Assembly (NCBI GenBank): GCA_041655755.1
Contig: JBBAEY010000016.1
Coordinates: forward strand, 1-30,220
From: JAAYFT01 sp041655755
GTDB taxonomy: Bacteria > Bacillota > Clostridia > Tissierellales > Tissierellaceae
DNA length: 30,220 nt
Direction: 5' to 3'
Positions 23,061 to 30,093 of this stretch are shown piece after piece. Under the pieces are notes generated by a model. The model had not been told where the DNA came from and searched no databases. It saw only the letters and a program-made list of their open reading frames with translations. Numbering within the stretch: position 1 is the first letter of the stretch; each line of letters begins with the position of its first letter. Both the position numbers and the translations under genes were made by a program.

Positions 23061-24023
23061 GTGAGTAAACTATTATTTGATGAACAACCACTTGTTATAG
23101 ATAAAAGCCTAGCTGTGTTAATAGGACTTAATGAGGCTTTAGTTCTTCAGCAAATCAATTATTGGATTCAAAGAAATAGAAAGGCTGATAAGAATTTTTA
23201 TGAGGATAAATATTGGACTTATAATACAATAAAAGAATGGCAAGAAGAATTTCCTTTTTGGAGTTATGATACGGTAAAAAGAACTTTATCTAAATTGAGA
23301 AAATTAAACATATTGGTTACGGGAAATTTCAACAGAATGAAAGCAGATAGGACTCTTTGGTACACAATTAATTATAAGGAAATAGAAAGTCTAGGCAAAG
23401 AAAAAGATTCTATAAGAAATAACGATACCAATGAGAATGTGGATAAGTCTGAACCAGAGAAGGATGAGGTTGTTCAGGAAGAGGAAGAACCTTTGCAAAC
23501 GTTGAAATCACCCATTAGTGCAAATTGCCCTAATGCAATAGGGCAGAATGCCCCAATGCAATGGGGCAAAATGCCCTCACCAATACCAGAGATTTCTACA
23601 GAGACTTCTACAGAGATTTCTTTTCAGTCTATCAGTCAGTCTAAAAAGATTAAAGACGGACTGACAGATAGACCTGATCAAGAAATAGATTATAACAAAA
23701 TAATAAAAAACTGTGAGATTCCATTTTTAGAAGAACAATATCAAAATGCAGTAACCCATGCAGTTAAATTATTGTGTATGGATATTGAAAATAAAAAAAG
23801 GATAAGGATAGGTGAAAATATAATCCCTAGTAATTTAGTCAAGAATGATTTGGAAAAACTGGATTATCACACAGTAACTCATGCAATAAATAAATTCAAG
23901 GAGGCCAGTAGGGAAAGAGAAATAAAGAATTCTGTAGCATATTTGAAATCCTGCATTTACAATGCAATACATGAAATGCAGCTGGATGTGGATGCTGAAC
24001 TGAGGTATGTGGGATTGATATGA
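23061..24023 (+). CDS. Replication initiator of the DnaD/phage replisome-organiser type
   Basis: This 320-residue protein has a winged-helix N-terminal part (about 1-110), beginning MSKLLFDEQPLVIDKSLAV and including YWIQRN and WSYDTVKRTLSKLRK. An acidic, low-complexity linker (about 115-210) contains the sequence GQNAPMQWGKMP. A helical C-terminal domain (about 215-320) ends with NSVAYLKSCIYNA. This plan is that of RepA-like proteins of Gram-positive plasmids and phage helix-turn-helix replication proteins. In those proteins the linker DNA often contains the origin. Here 23526-23577 indeed holds palindromic iterons. It starts at a GTG after a GGGGG site and overlaps the next ORF by four bases. 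Confidence 0.75.
   Translation: MSKLLFDEQPLVIDKSLAVLIGLNEALVLQQINYWIQRNRKADKNFYEDKYWTYNTIKEWQEEFPFWSYDTVKRTLSKLRKLNILVTGNFNRMKADRTLWYTINYKEIESLGKEKDSIRNNDTNENVDKSEPEKDEVVQEEEEPLQTLKSPISANCPNAIGQNAPMQWGKMPSPIPEISTETSTEISFQSISQSKKIKDGLTDRPDQEIDYNKIIKNCEIPFLEEQYQNAVTHAVKLLCMDIENKKRIRIGENIIPSNLVKNDLEKLDYHTVTHAINKFKEASREREIKNSVAYLKSCIYNAIHEMQLDVDAELRYVGLI
23526..23577 (+). repeat. Palindromic iterons inside the rep gene, likely replication origin
   Basis: Two 20-bp palindromes lie at 23526-23545 (arms TGCCCTA/TAGGGCA) and 23549-23568 (arms TGCCCCA/TGGGGCA). Both share the centre ATGCAA and are spaced 23 bases apart, and a further ATGCCC half-site lies at 23571-23576. Repeats of TTCTACAGAGA follow at about 23590-23615. 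Origin-binding sites within the initiator gene are known for plasmids of this type. Function here is inferred. Confidence 0.65.
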
Positions 24024-24118
24024 GAAATTCTATAACGGAAGGGTTATCTTTTTTGATTTATGATATAATAGTAAACAGGATTAGGATATTGAAGAAGAAA
24101 GGGAAGGGCGGTGAATAA
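24020..24118 (+). CDS. 32-residue basic ORF coupled to rep
   Basis: The ORF begins MRNSITEGLSFLIYDIIV, with a hydrophobic stretch, and ends in a lysine-rich tail (KKKGKGGE). Its ATG overlaps the TGA of the rep gene (ATGA), and its end carries the ribosome site of the Fic gene, so it may couple translation of the two. It has no family I recognise. The length leaves open that it is a translation relay rather than a product. Confidence 0.35.
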   Translation: MRNSITEGLSFLIYDIIVNRIRILKKKGKGGE

Positions 24119-24121
24119 TCA

Positions 24122-24976
24122 ATGTTTGGAGAAGATAGACCATACGAAGAGATAAACTATGAAGTTCCAAAAGAATATAGGGAATCCTTATGGAAAGCTA
24201 GTTTTGGCCTACAAAAAGTTGATGGGTTAGAACCTTCTGATTATCTTATTGAATTGTCAAAGGAAGAAATTAGTGGGAATAAAACTTATGCAGAAATAAG
24301 GGACTCCTTAGATAAATACTATTCATCTAAAGAATCAAATAAGGAGACAGAAGAGGCAGATAAGGTATCTGTCCGTATTGCAGAGTGGTTATCCCAGCCT
24401 AGGCCTTTTGAAAAAAGCACCAGGAGATTAAAACAGATTCATGCACATTTGTTCTCTGGAATAGAAAGCTTTAAATACCCAGTAGGTAAATTTAGGGAGG
24501 TTAATATTTCAAAGGAAGAGCCTATTTTGAATGGAGAATCAATTTTCTATGAATCATGGAATATGCTAGATTTAGCTTTTCAAATTGATTTTGAAGAAGA
24601 AAATAAAATAGATTATTCTTCACTTCCTAGAGAAAAGAAAGCTAAATCAGCTATGGCTTTTATATCAAATATATGGCAGGTTCATCCCTTTAGAGAGGGC
24701 AATACTCGTACCACTGCTGTTTTTGCAATTGAGTATTTTAGGAGTTTAGGATTTGAGGTTGACAATACTATGTTTGAAAAACATTCGGAATATTTTAGGG
24801 ATGCCTTAGTAAGAAATAATTGTAAATTGGAATGGCAGACATCCTACTTTTTAGACTGTTTTACTGAAAACTTATTGCTGGGTGGGAAGCATGATTTGGA
24901 AGAGTTAGACCTGAGTATCCAAAAAGGAGAGGGGCAGAGTAATGAGCAAGGAGATGAATGGGATTTACAAATTTAA
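24122..24976 (+). CDS. Fic-domain AMP-transferase-like protein
   Basis: This 284-residue protein carries the complete Fic motif HPFREGNTR at residues 188-196, with the catalytic histidine at 188. The beta-hairpin region with YPVGKFREVNI lies near 119-130. Fic enzymes usually attach AMP to a hydroxyl group of a target protein. The N-terminal region (about 35-70, EPSDYLIELSKEEISGNKTY) resembles the VbhA-like antitoxin segment fused to some Fic proteins, but the inhibitory S/T-xxx-E-G/N motif is not clear. It follows the rep gene and is probably cotranscribed with it. The ATG comes after GGGCGGTGA. Possible roles are toxin, maintenance factor or cargo; the target is unknown. Confidence 0.8.
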   Translation: MFGEDRPYEEINYEVPKEYRESLWKASFGLQKVDGLEPSDYLIELSKEEISGNKTYAEIRDSLDKYYSSKESNKETEEADKVSVRIAEWLSQPRPFEKSTRRLKQIHAHLFSGIESFKYPVGKFREVNISKEEPILNGESIFYESWNMLDLAFQIDFEEENKIDYSSLPREKKAKSAMAFISNIWQVHPFREGNTRTTAVFAIEYFRSLGFEVDNTMFEKHSEYFRDALVRNNCKLEWQTSYFLDCFTENLLLGGKHDLEELDLSIQKGEGQSNEQGDEWDLQI

Positions 24977-25005
24977 AACAAAAATATTATATATGGAAGT
25001 TTAAA

Positions 25006-25033
25006 AGGGCCCAATCTATTTTATCTAGGCCCT
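25006..25033. terminator. Hairpin between convergent genes
   Basis: AGGGCC at 25006-25011 pairs with GGCCCT at 25028-25033. T-rich sequence lies on both sides, so it can terminate the Fic transcript from the left and the dGTPase transcript from the right. Confidence 0.6.
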
Positions 25034-25077
25034 AATGTTATTTTAAATTATGTTTTATTTATAAAAACCTTATAGAA

Positions 25078-26982
25078 TTAAATGTGACCGGCTAAACTTT
25101 CATGTAATTTAGAGTATTCACTTAATGCATAATTATCGGTCATCCCACTTATATGATCTGTTATACATCTAACTAGGATTTTTCTTTTTTTGCAATATTT
25201 AATGGCCAATTCCTCATTACGATCCTGTTTTTCTGTTATCGTAGTTATTTCCCTAAGTTCTTCAGCAATAGCTCTAGGATTATCAAATCTTATATCTATG
25301 GGGTCAACAGATTGTTTATTTAATTCTTTTTTAAACCTAGTTAATACACTATCTGGTAAGAGTTTGGGATTAGTAAAATAAGATCTAAACAATGATGTAA
25401 TTATCATATCTGCCTTATCATCAAATCTATTAACACCAAATGAATTTATTACATTTTTTGAAATAAGATTCTCTAGATGTTTTGCAATTAAAAAACCACT
25501 TTTACTAAATGAAATGAGCTTTCTATTTACCCTATTATTGGTTTTGAAAAATTCTATATCTTTTTCCTCTATATTATTGATTGAAGTCTCAACTACATCT
25601 GCCATTAAATATCCTAGGATTTTAGGAACTAGCATTGCTCTAATCATATCTATTTCATCAATTATTATTCTATTTTTCTGTTTTTCATTAGATATCTTTT
25701 TATTAATAGTATCAATTAAATCTTTAATGTTAGACATAAAGTCAACTGAACAAGCATCTATTAGCGATTCAACACTCAATAATCCAGCAGCAAAAGCATC
25801 GTCTAAATCATGTCCCCTTTGTGCTATTTCATCAGCTATTTCAACCACCTGTCCTTCGAGAGTTACAGAAAAACTATCTTTTTTATCACCATTATCTAGT
25901 ACATCTAAATAGAGATATTCAGTATTACCATGAATTAAAAAATCATTAAGATCTTCAAATTTACACTTTGTGTGTTTTAATATACCTTCTAGGGTTTGAT
26001 AGCTAAGATCTAGTCCTTCATGCTCTATATACTTCTCTTCCAAATAAGTTAAAACCCTAAGTGCCTGATAATTATGATTAAATCCACCTACTTTTAATTC
26101 CCTAGCATTAGGTATAATATCAATTTTCCCATTTAGTATATCTCTTAATGTTCTTTCACCTTGATGTCCAAATGGGGTATGCCCAATATCATGGCCAAGA
26201 GCTATAGCTTCAGTTAAATCCAAATTCAAATCTAACTCCCTAGATATACCTCTAGCAATTTGTGAAACTTCTAATGTATGGGTCATCCTTGTTCTATAAT
26301 GGTCCCCTTTTTTCGATGTAAATATTTGGGTTTTATCTACTAGCCTTCTAAATGCCTTAGTATGTATTATTCTTTCTCTATCTCTTTGGAATTCAGATCT
26401 CCTAGGGTCAATATCCTGAATACCTAGTGATCTAATACAATAATCGTCTTTTTGAGCAAATTTAGATAATGAAGGATTTACATGAGATGGATTATCTTTT
26501 TTAATTAGTTTTAATTTCTGATCCTCAATAGATGTTGATTTTGGTGTATATACAGGGTAGGCCTTACTAAAAAGATCTAATAAATCTTTTTCTGAAACGT
26601 CTTTTTTAGTTATATATACGCCACTATTAAAGTCTTTTTCTAAATCAAGATTTATTTCAATAATAAAATTATCAATATAATCCATATTATCAGGACGAAT
26701 TAATTTTTTACAATGAATATTGGAGTTATATTTTAAGTATTCAGATTTACACAGATAAGATCCGATAGGTTTATTCTCTTCATGTATTATTATTAATGTA
26801 TTGATTAAACCTCTTTTCATAAACTTGCCTTCAGTTGACTTGCTTTCAAATAATTCTTTACAAAACTCTTCAGTTTTATCAGAGGTATTATAATAATATC
26901 CACTCTCATTACCATATGAATTTTGCAAATTATTTAGTAACGTAGTTGCATTTTTACTTACTTTAATGACCAATAGTTCCAT
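25078..26982 (-). CDS. dGTPase-like HD-domain protein with long N-terminal extension
   Basis: This 634-residue protein contains an intact dGTP triphosphohydrolase core from about residue 185. His235 (in RTRMTHTLEVSQIAR), His264-Asp265 (in GHDIGHTPFGHQGE) and Asp384 (in EIADEIAQRGHD) form the expected metal site. Family members hydrolyse dGTP, or other dNTPs, to the nucleoside and triphosphate. The first ~180 residues are an unrecognised domain. Usual bacterial relatives are roughly 330-500 residues, so this extension is unusual. Such enzymes can deplete dNTPs to block phage, so a defence role is possible but inferred. The ATG at 26982 follows an AAGGGGGAA site. It is transcribed toward the Fic gene and sits downstream of the XRE gene on the same strand. 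Confidence 0.8.
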   Translation of the reverse strand: MELLVIKVSKNATTLLNNLQNSYGNESGYYYNTSDKTEEFCKELFESKSTEGKFMKRGLINTLIIIHEENKPIGSYLCKSEYLKYNSNIHCKKLIRPDNMDYIDNFIIEINLDLEKDFNSGVYITKKDVSEKDLLDLFSKAYPVYTPKSTSIEDQKLKLIKKDNPSHVNPSLSKFAQKDDYCIRSLGIQDIDPRRSEFQRDRERIIHTKAFRRLVDKTQIFTSKKGDHYRTRMTHTLEVSQIARGISRELDLNLDLTEAIALGHDIGHTPFGHQGERTLRDILNGKIDIIPNARELKVGGFNHNYQALRVLTYLEEKYIEHEGLDLSYQTLEGILKHTKCKFEDLNDFLIHGNTEYLYLDVLDNGDKKDSFSVTLEGQVVEIADEIAQRGHDLDDAFAAGLLSVESLIDACSVDFMSNIKDLIDTINKKISNEKQKNRIIIDEIDMIRAMLVPKILGYLMADVVETSINNIEEKDIEFFKTNNRVNRKLISFSKSGFLIAKHLENLISKNVINSFGVNRFDDKADMIITSLFRSYFTNPKLLPDSVLTRFKKELNKQSVDPIDIRFDNPRAIAEELREITTITEKQDRNEELAIKYCKKRKILVRCITDHISGMTDNYALSEYSKLHESLAGHI

Positions 26983-27193
26983 AACTATTCCCCCTTATTT
27001 TTTCTGCATATTTCATCTACATTCAACATTATCTTCCATAATATTCCATGGGATTATGTAAAAAAAATAATTAAAAAACATATCCCTATTTGAATAATAT
27101 TTTTTAATTATTATGTCGAATCCCTATGCAGTTTTATTCATTTACCCTTAAGCTGCCTGACTACCTTAAGTTTTTCTTTTTCAATATCCTTCT

Positions 27194-27562
27194 TCAGTCT
27201 AAAGTAGCCAACTCGTCATTGTTGTCTTTATTTCTCTTTAGTAGATCTTTCATTTTTAATAATTCTATGTACTTTTTTAAATCCTCTTGACTCTCTGGTG
27301 AGAGGTTTTTCATATCAAAGGAGGTTTCATAATATTCTTTGATTGCTTTTTCCACAGATTTTTTAACACTGGTTCTTCCAAGAAGATAATCGACGGATAC
27401 ATCAAAATAGTCTGCTATTTTCTCTAATATATCAGTAGAAGGTATTCTATCACCAGTTTCATAGTATCTAATGTTTCTATCTGTTATATTTAAATATTTA
27501 GCCAGCTCTTTTTGAGTTATATTCTTATTTTCCCTTAATTCCTTAAGAATACCACTGAACAT
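27194..27562 (-). CDS. XRE-family transcriptional regulator
   Basis: This 122-residue protein has a Cro/CI-type helix-turn-helix at about residues 8-62 (ITQKELAKYLNITDRNIRYYETGDRIP), followed by FDVSVDYLLG. A C-terminal alpha-helical part would allow dimerisation. I place the start at 27562, eight bases after AAGGGG, rather than at the upstream ATG at 27619, which would lengthen the protein by 19 unrelated residues. It sits opposite a strong divergent promoter with inverted repeats (27629-27653), so it probably represses that promoter and its own. Its stop is 210 bases from the dGTPase start, so cotranscription is possible. Confidence 0.85.
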   Translation of the reverse strand: MFSGILKELRENKNITQKELAKYLNITDRNIRYYETGDRIPSTDILEKIADYFDVSVDYLLGRTSVKKSVEKAIKEYYETSFDMKNLSPESQEDLKKYIELLKMKDLLKRNKDNNDELATLD

Positions 27563-27583
27563 GCCGAAAACCCCTTTTTTGAA

Positions 27584-27614
27584 ATTATAGCACAGTAGAG
27601 AATAGAAAAGACAA
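27584..27614 (-). promoter_or_regulatory. Promoter of the XRE gene
   Basis: On the minus strand a TGC-extended TATAAT occupies 27589-27584, with TTGTCT at 27614-27609 and a 19-base gap. The predicted start is near 27577. Confidence 0.55.
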
Positions 27615-27631
27615 AACATAAGAAAAAGTCC

Positions 27632-27660
27632 TTGACCAGGAACAATATGTCCTATATAAT
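27632..27660 (+). promoter_or_regulatory. Near-consensus divergent promoter with operator-like repeats
   Basis: TTGACC at 27632-27637, a 17-base gap and a perfect TATAAT at 27655-27660 make a near-consensus vegetative promoter on the plus strand. TCCT at 27629-27632, AGGA at 27638-27641 and TGTCCT at 27648-27653 form inverted repeats across it and could be the XRE operator. No ORF follows, and the transcript would enter the structured region at 27780-28132. Confidence 0.8.
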
Positions 27661-27666
27661 ATATTC

Positions 27667-28132
27667 ATAACCATTAATTACCAGGATAAATACACTAGAT
27701 TTATATATGCAGTGGCTATAAACTGGCCCTCATATTTAAATATATAAATATTATATGCAATAATAGGTAGTTTAAGTGTCGAACGTTGACAAGTACATAC
27801 GAAGTATTTCGGTACATTACCTTTGTCGCCGTAAGGGAGAAGCGAGTTGGTGAACGGACAAGCTCCACAAAAGCACCTAAAATAGGCTGGTAACCTATAT
27901 CGCCATGACCGACAGGGGAAAAATAATGATACTTCCACTTAGTCCTAGGAGATCCCCTGGAGAGTGGCCCGGCGAGAGCGGGGAGTCACTGGATTGTCAG
28001 TAGCCTTAGAAAAGTTACTACAATTTGGTACTATGATATATCTTAACCAGGTATAGCTGAAAACTTTTTAAATAAAAAGATGATTGGAAAAGAGTGTTAA
28101 TGGTTGTGATAAATATATTAATATTGTATAAT
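27667..28132 (+). ncRNA. Candidate large structured noncoding RNA (interrupted by IS)
   Basis: A gene-free stretch of about 470 bases lies downstream of a strong promoter. Paired segments include GACAA 27788-27792 with TTGTC 27823-27827, enclosing GTAC/GTAC and CGAA/TTCG. A pseudoknot links CCGT 27829-27832 with ACGG 27854-27857, interleaved with GGAG 27836-27839 and CTCC 27863-27866. CAGGGG 27913-27918 pairs with CCCCTG 27954-27959. AGTG and CCCG at 27963-27971 pair with CGGG and CACT at 27979-27990. It is much richer in G+C than its surroundings. The IS interrupts it after 28132, and the remainder probably lies beyond the window. It is not a tRNA, tmRNA, SRP or RNase P that I recognise. Confidence 0.5.
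27995..28132 (+). repeat. Long target direct repeat, left copy
   Basis: From 27995 to 28121 this stretch matches 30094-30220 base for base (127 of 127), as far as the window allows. The copy should continue to 28132, just before the IS left end, for an expected length of 138 bp. The base before each copy differs (T at 27994, G at 30093), which marks the repeat start. Confidence 0.85.
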
Positions 28133-28145
28133 CTCATCTTTGACA
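28133..28145 (+). repeat. Left terminal inverted repeat of the IS
   Basis: CTCATCTTTGACA pairs with the right end at 30081-30093 with two mismatches, at bases 2 and 3. The ten-base core ATCTTTGACA is exact. Confidence 0.8.
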
Positions 28146-28157
28146 GTTGTAGTAGAT

Positions 28158-28202
28158 AAAAACTCTGAATGGCATTGCAAATAGTGTACCTCAGAGTTTT
28201 TT
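28158..28202. terminator. Terminator hairpin at the IS left end
   Basis: AAAAACTCTGA at 28158-28168 pairs with TCAGAGTTTTT at 28191-28201, with A/T runs on both sides. It ends the transposase transcript and may also block plus-strand transcription entering the element. Confidence 0.75.
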
Positions 28203-28208
28203 AATTTA

Positions 28209-29957
28209 TTAAACTTTGCGTAATATCTTTTTCTTCTTGGTATCTTTAAAAATATTTTTCATTTGTTTTAAACCAACAATCTCATAATCAGTTCTAAAGC
28301 CAAAAGCCTCATGTAAAGCATCTGTAAGGTCTGTCCTTGTATAAGTTGGAACATATCCTTCTCCCGGAACAGAGCAAAAGTTCATATCCTTTAAACAATT
28401 AATAATCTCATTACTCGTAAATTCCTCATTCAAAAGCTTCTCTAAATATCTATATAAAACTAAAGCAAGGAAACATGTAGCAAAATGAGCCTTAATTCTA
28501 TCATCCCTGCTTAAATAAACAGGTCTTGCCTTAAATTCTGATTTCATAATTCTAAAGCATTCTTCAATTTCCCACCTTCTATGATTTATCTTTGTAATTT
28601 CCGTAGCATCATCTTCTAAATTTGTGCATACAGCATAAAATCCATCATAGACCTCTTCTTTGGCTACCATATCTATATCTATACTATAGATAGTGTTTTC
28701 AGCTATCTCTCCATCCTTTGTAACATTGGTGGATGATATAAATCTTCTAAAGTCATTCTGATTTTTCTTTTTAATATCAGCCTTCCTGTTTTTAATTAAT
28801 TTAGACGCACGTTCCAATTGACCATTTCTAAGATTCCTCTGGTAATCCCTGTATCTAAGTGAATAGGTAACAATAAGTCTTTGTTCAAGCCCATCTTCTT
28901 TTATCCAACGTTCCTTAAAGAAGGTTTTTGATTTATATCTTTCATACATTGAATTGTTTTTATCGAATAGACTAATATCGAAGAGTTTATCCTCACCATC
29001 GAGACTCCAACCAGTAGGATTAAGAGCCCAAGCCTTTAAATGTTTTTTTAGTTTTTTTACAGATTGAGTTGTAATGAAAGCCCTACCACCTATATCATTA
29101 AATTTACGATTATCTACTGAGGATAATCCAGCATCAGTACATACAATGAACTTGGATAATTCAAAGTCCTTAAATAGCCTTCTTTCCAAGGGCTTAAGAG
29201 TAGTCTGCTCATTAGTATTTCCATTATGTATATCAAAAGCCAAGGGAATACCATCTCCATCCATAAATAATCCCATACCTACAATAGGGTTTGGTTTGTG
29301 GTCCTTAGAATATCCATATTGCTTAAGACCATCACTATCCTCTATTTCAAAGAAATAATTAGTACAATCATAATATAAGATACGGTCATTTCTTTTAGAA
29401 ACAGATAAACTATTCTCATAAAGCTTAGATTGAATAAAATCAGTTTCTTTAGAAATAACTTCTAGGGCCCTGTAAACATGCTGTAGTTCAAAATCAGCTT
29501 GTTCCAATAGATGCTTAGACTCCTCAAAGGTATTTAGCTTAGAAGAAGGGAAAATAATCCTACCATATATAAGTCTAGAAAGAATAGAATTTAGATTAAA
29601 GGTAAATTTATACTTAAGTGAAATATCATTACATATTTTATCTAATCCTAAACTATAATAAATTTGTTGCAAAAACAAATAACCACCGTTGAAAGACCTT
29701 TGAATATCTTTATCAATTAATCTTGATTGTTTATATCTGACAATAATTTCTCTACTTTGCTTTTCTTCTTTTTTATTTAATTCCTTGATATATTCTCTAG
29801 CCCAATTAATAGGGTCTTGACCATTAAGCTTTTCCTCTAACTCTTTAACAGTACCTAGCTTTTCAACAACCCTTGAAGAATGTCTTCCATTTTCATAAGT
29901 AGATTCAATGACATAAAGCGAAGTAGAATTTTTAGATTTTGAAATAGATAGCCTCAA
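28209..29957 (-). CDS. IS1634-family DDE transposase
   Basis: This transposase of 582 residues is complete. The catalytic triad is likely Asp197 (ILYYDCTNYFFE), Asp275 (FIVCTDAGLSS) and Glu465 (HRRWEIEECFRIMK, the Y(2)R(3)E(6)K-type signature). The N-terminal part (about 1-190) should bind the inverted repeats. The gene starts at a TTG, with AGGAGGG upstream on the minus strand. A hairpin terminator lies just after the stop. No frameshift or internal stop is visible, so the element may be active. It belongs to the IS element and has no tie to the surrounding genes. Confidence 0.9.
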   Translation of the reverse strand: MRLSISKSKNSTSLYVIESTYENGRHSSRVVEKLGTVKELEEKLNGQDPINWAREYIKELNKKEEKQSREIIVRYKQSRLIDKDIQRSFNGGYLFLQQIYYSLGLDKICNDISLKYKFTFNLNSILSRLIYGRIIFPSSKLNTFEESKHLLEQADFELQHVYRALEVISKETDFIQSKLYENSLSVSKRNDRILYYDCTNYFFEIEDSDGLKQYGYSKDHKPNPIVGMGLFMDGDGIPLAFDIHNGNTNEQTTLKPLERRLFKDFELSKFIVCTDAGLSSVDNRKFNDIGGRAFITTQSVKKLKKHLKAWALNPTGWSLDGEDKLFDISLFDKNNSMYERYKSKTFFKERWIKEDGLEQRLIVTYSLRYRDYQRNLRNGQLERASKLIKNRKADIKKKNQNDFRRFISSTNVTKDGEIAENTIYSIDIDMVAKEEVYDGFYAVCTNLEDDATEITKINHRRWEIEECFRIMKSEFKARPVYLSRDDRIKAHFATCFLALVLYRYLEKLLNEEFTSNEIINCLKDMNFCSVPGEGYVPTYTRTDLTDALHEAFGFRTDYEIVGLKQMKNIFKDTKKKKILRKV

Positions 29958-30080
29958 TTTCTATCCCTCCTATACCTTATATTATACCATATTACCCAAC
30001 ATTACTCAATATGAAATTCAAGAATTTGACAAAAAAAATAAGCCTTTTCAATGGCTATAGCATTTTTATAAATGAATATG

Positions 30081-30093
30081 TGTCAAAGATCCG
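30081..30093 (-). repeat. Right terminal inverted repeat of the IS
   Basis: Read on the minus strand this is CGGATCTTTGACA, matching the left end at 28133-28145 in 11 of 13 bases. Confidence 0.8.

Larger units (their letters stand above)
28133..30093 (-). mobile_element. IS1634-family insertion sequence
   Basis: The element spans 1961 bp, with imperfect 13-bp terminal inverted repeats at 28133-28145 (CTCATCTTTGACA) and 30093-30081 (CGGATCTTTGACA on the minus strand), 11 of 13 matching. It carries one transposase gene. The direct repeat of the target begins exactly at 30094, which fixes the right end. Its left end has a hairpin terminator. The family is known for making unusually long, variable target repeats, as described for IS1634 in Mycoplasma mycoides, and this matches the flanks here. 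Confidence 0.85.

Noticed and set aside
27125..27193. Short reading frame after the XRE stop (ending KDIEKEKLKVVRQLKGK)
   Set aside because: It has no ATG, GTG or TTG start after the previous in-frame stop. It could be a gene remnant, but this cannot be shown.
27678..27938. Minus-strand ORF of 86 codons across the structured region
   Set aside because: It has no ribosome site, an unlikely composition with many Cys/Arg/Tyr, and lies on the strand opposite to a strong promoter and paired RNA segments.
27780..28132. Group I or II intron, or an IS605-type guide RNA
   Set aside because: I could not find a domain V, a group I core motif, or a tnpB remnant beside it. The pseudoknot alone is not enough to assign a class.
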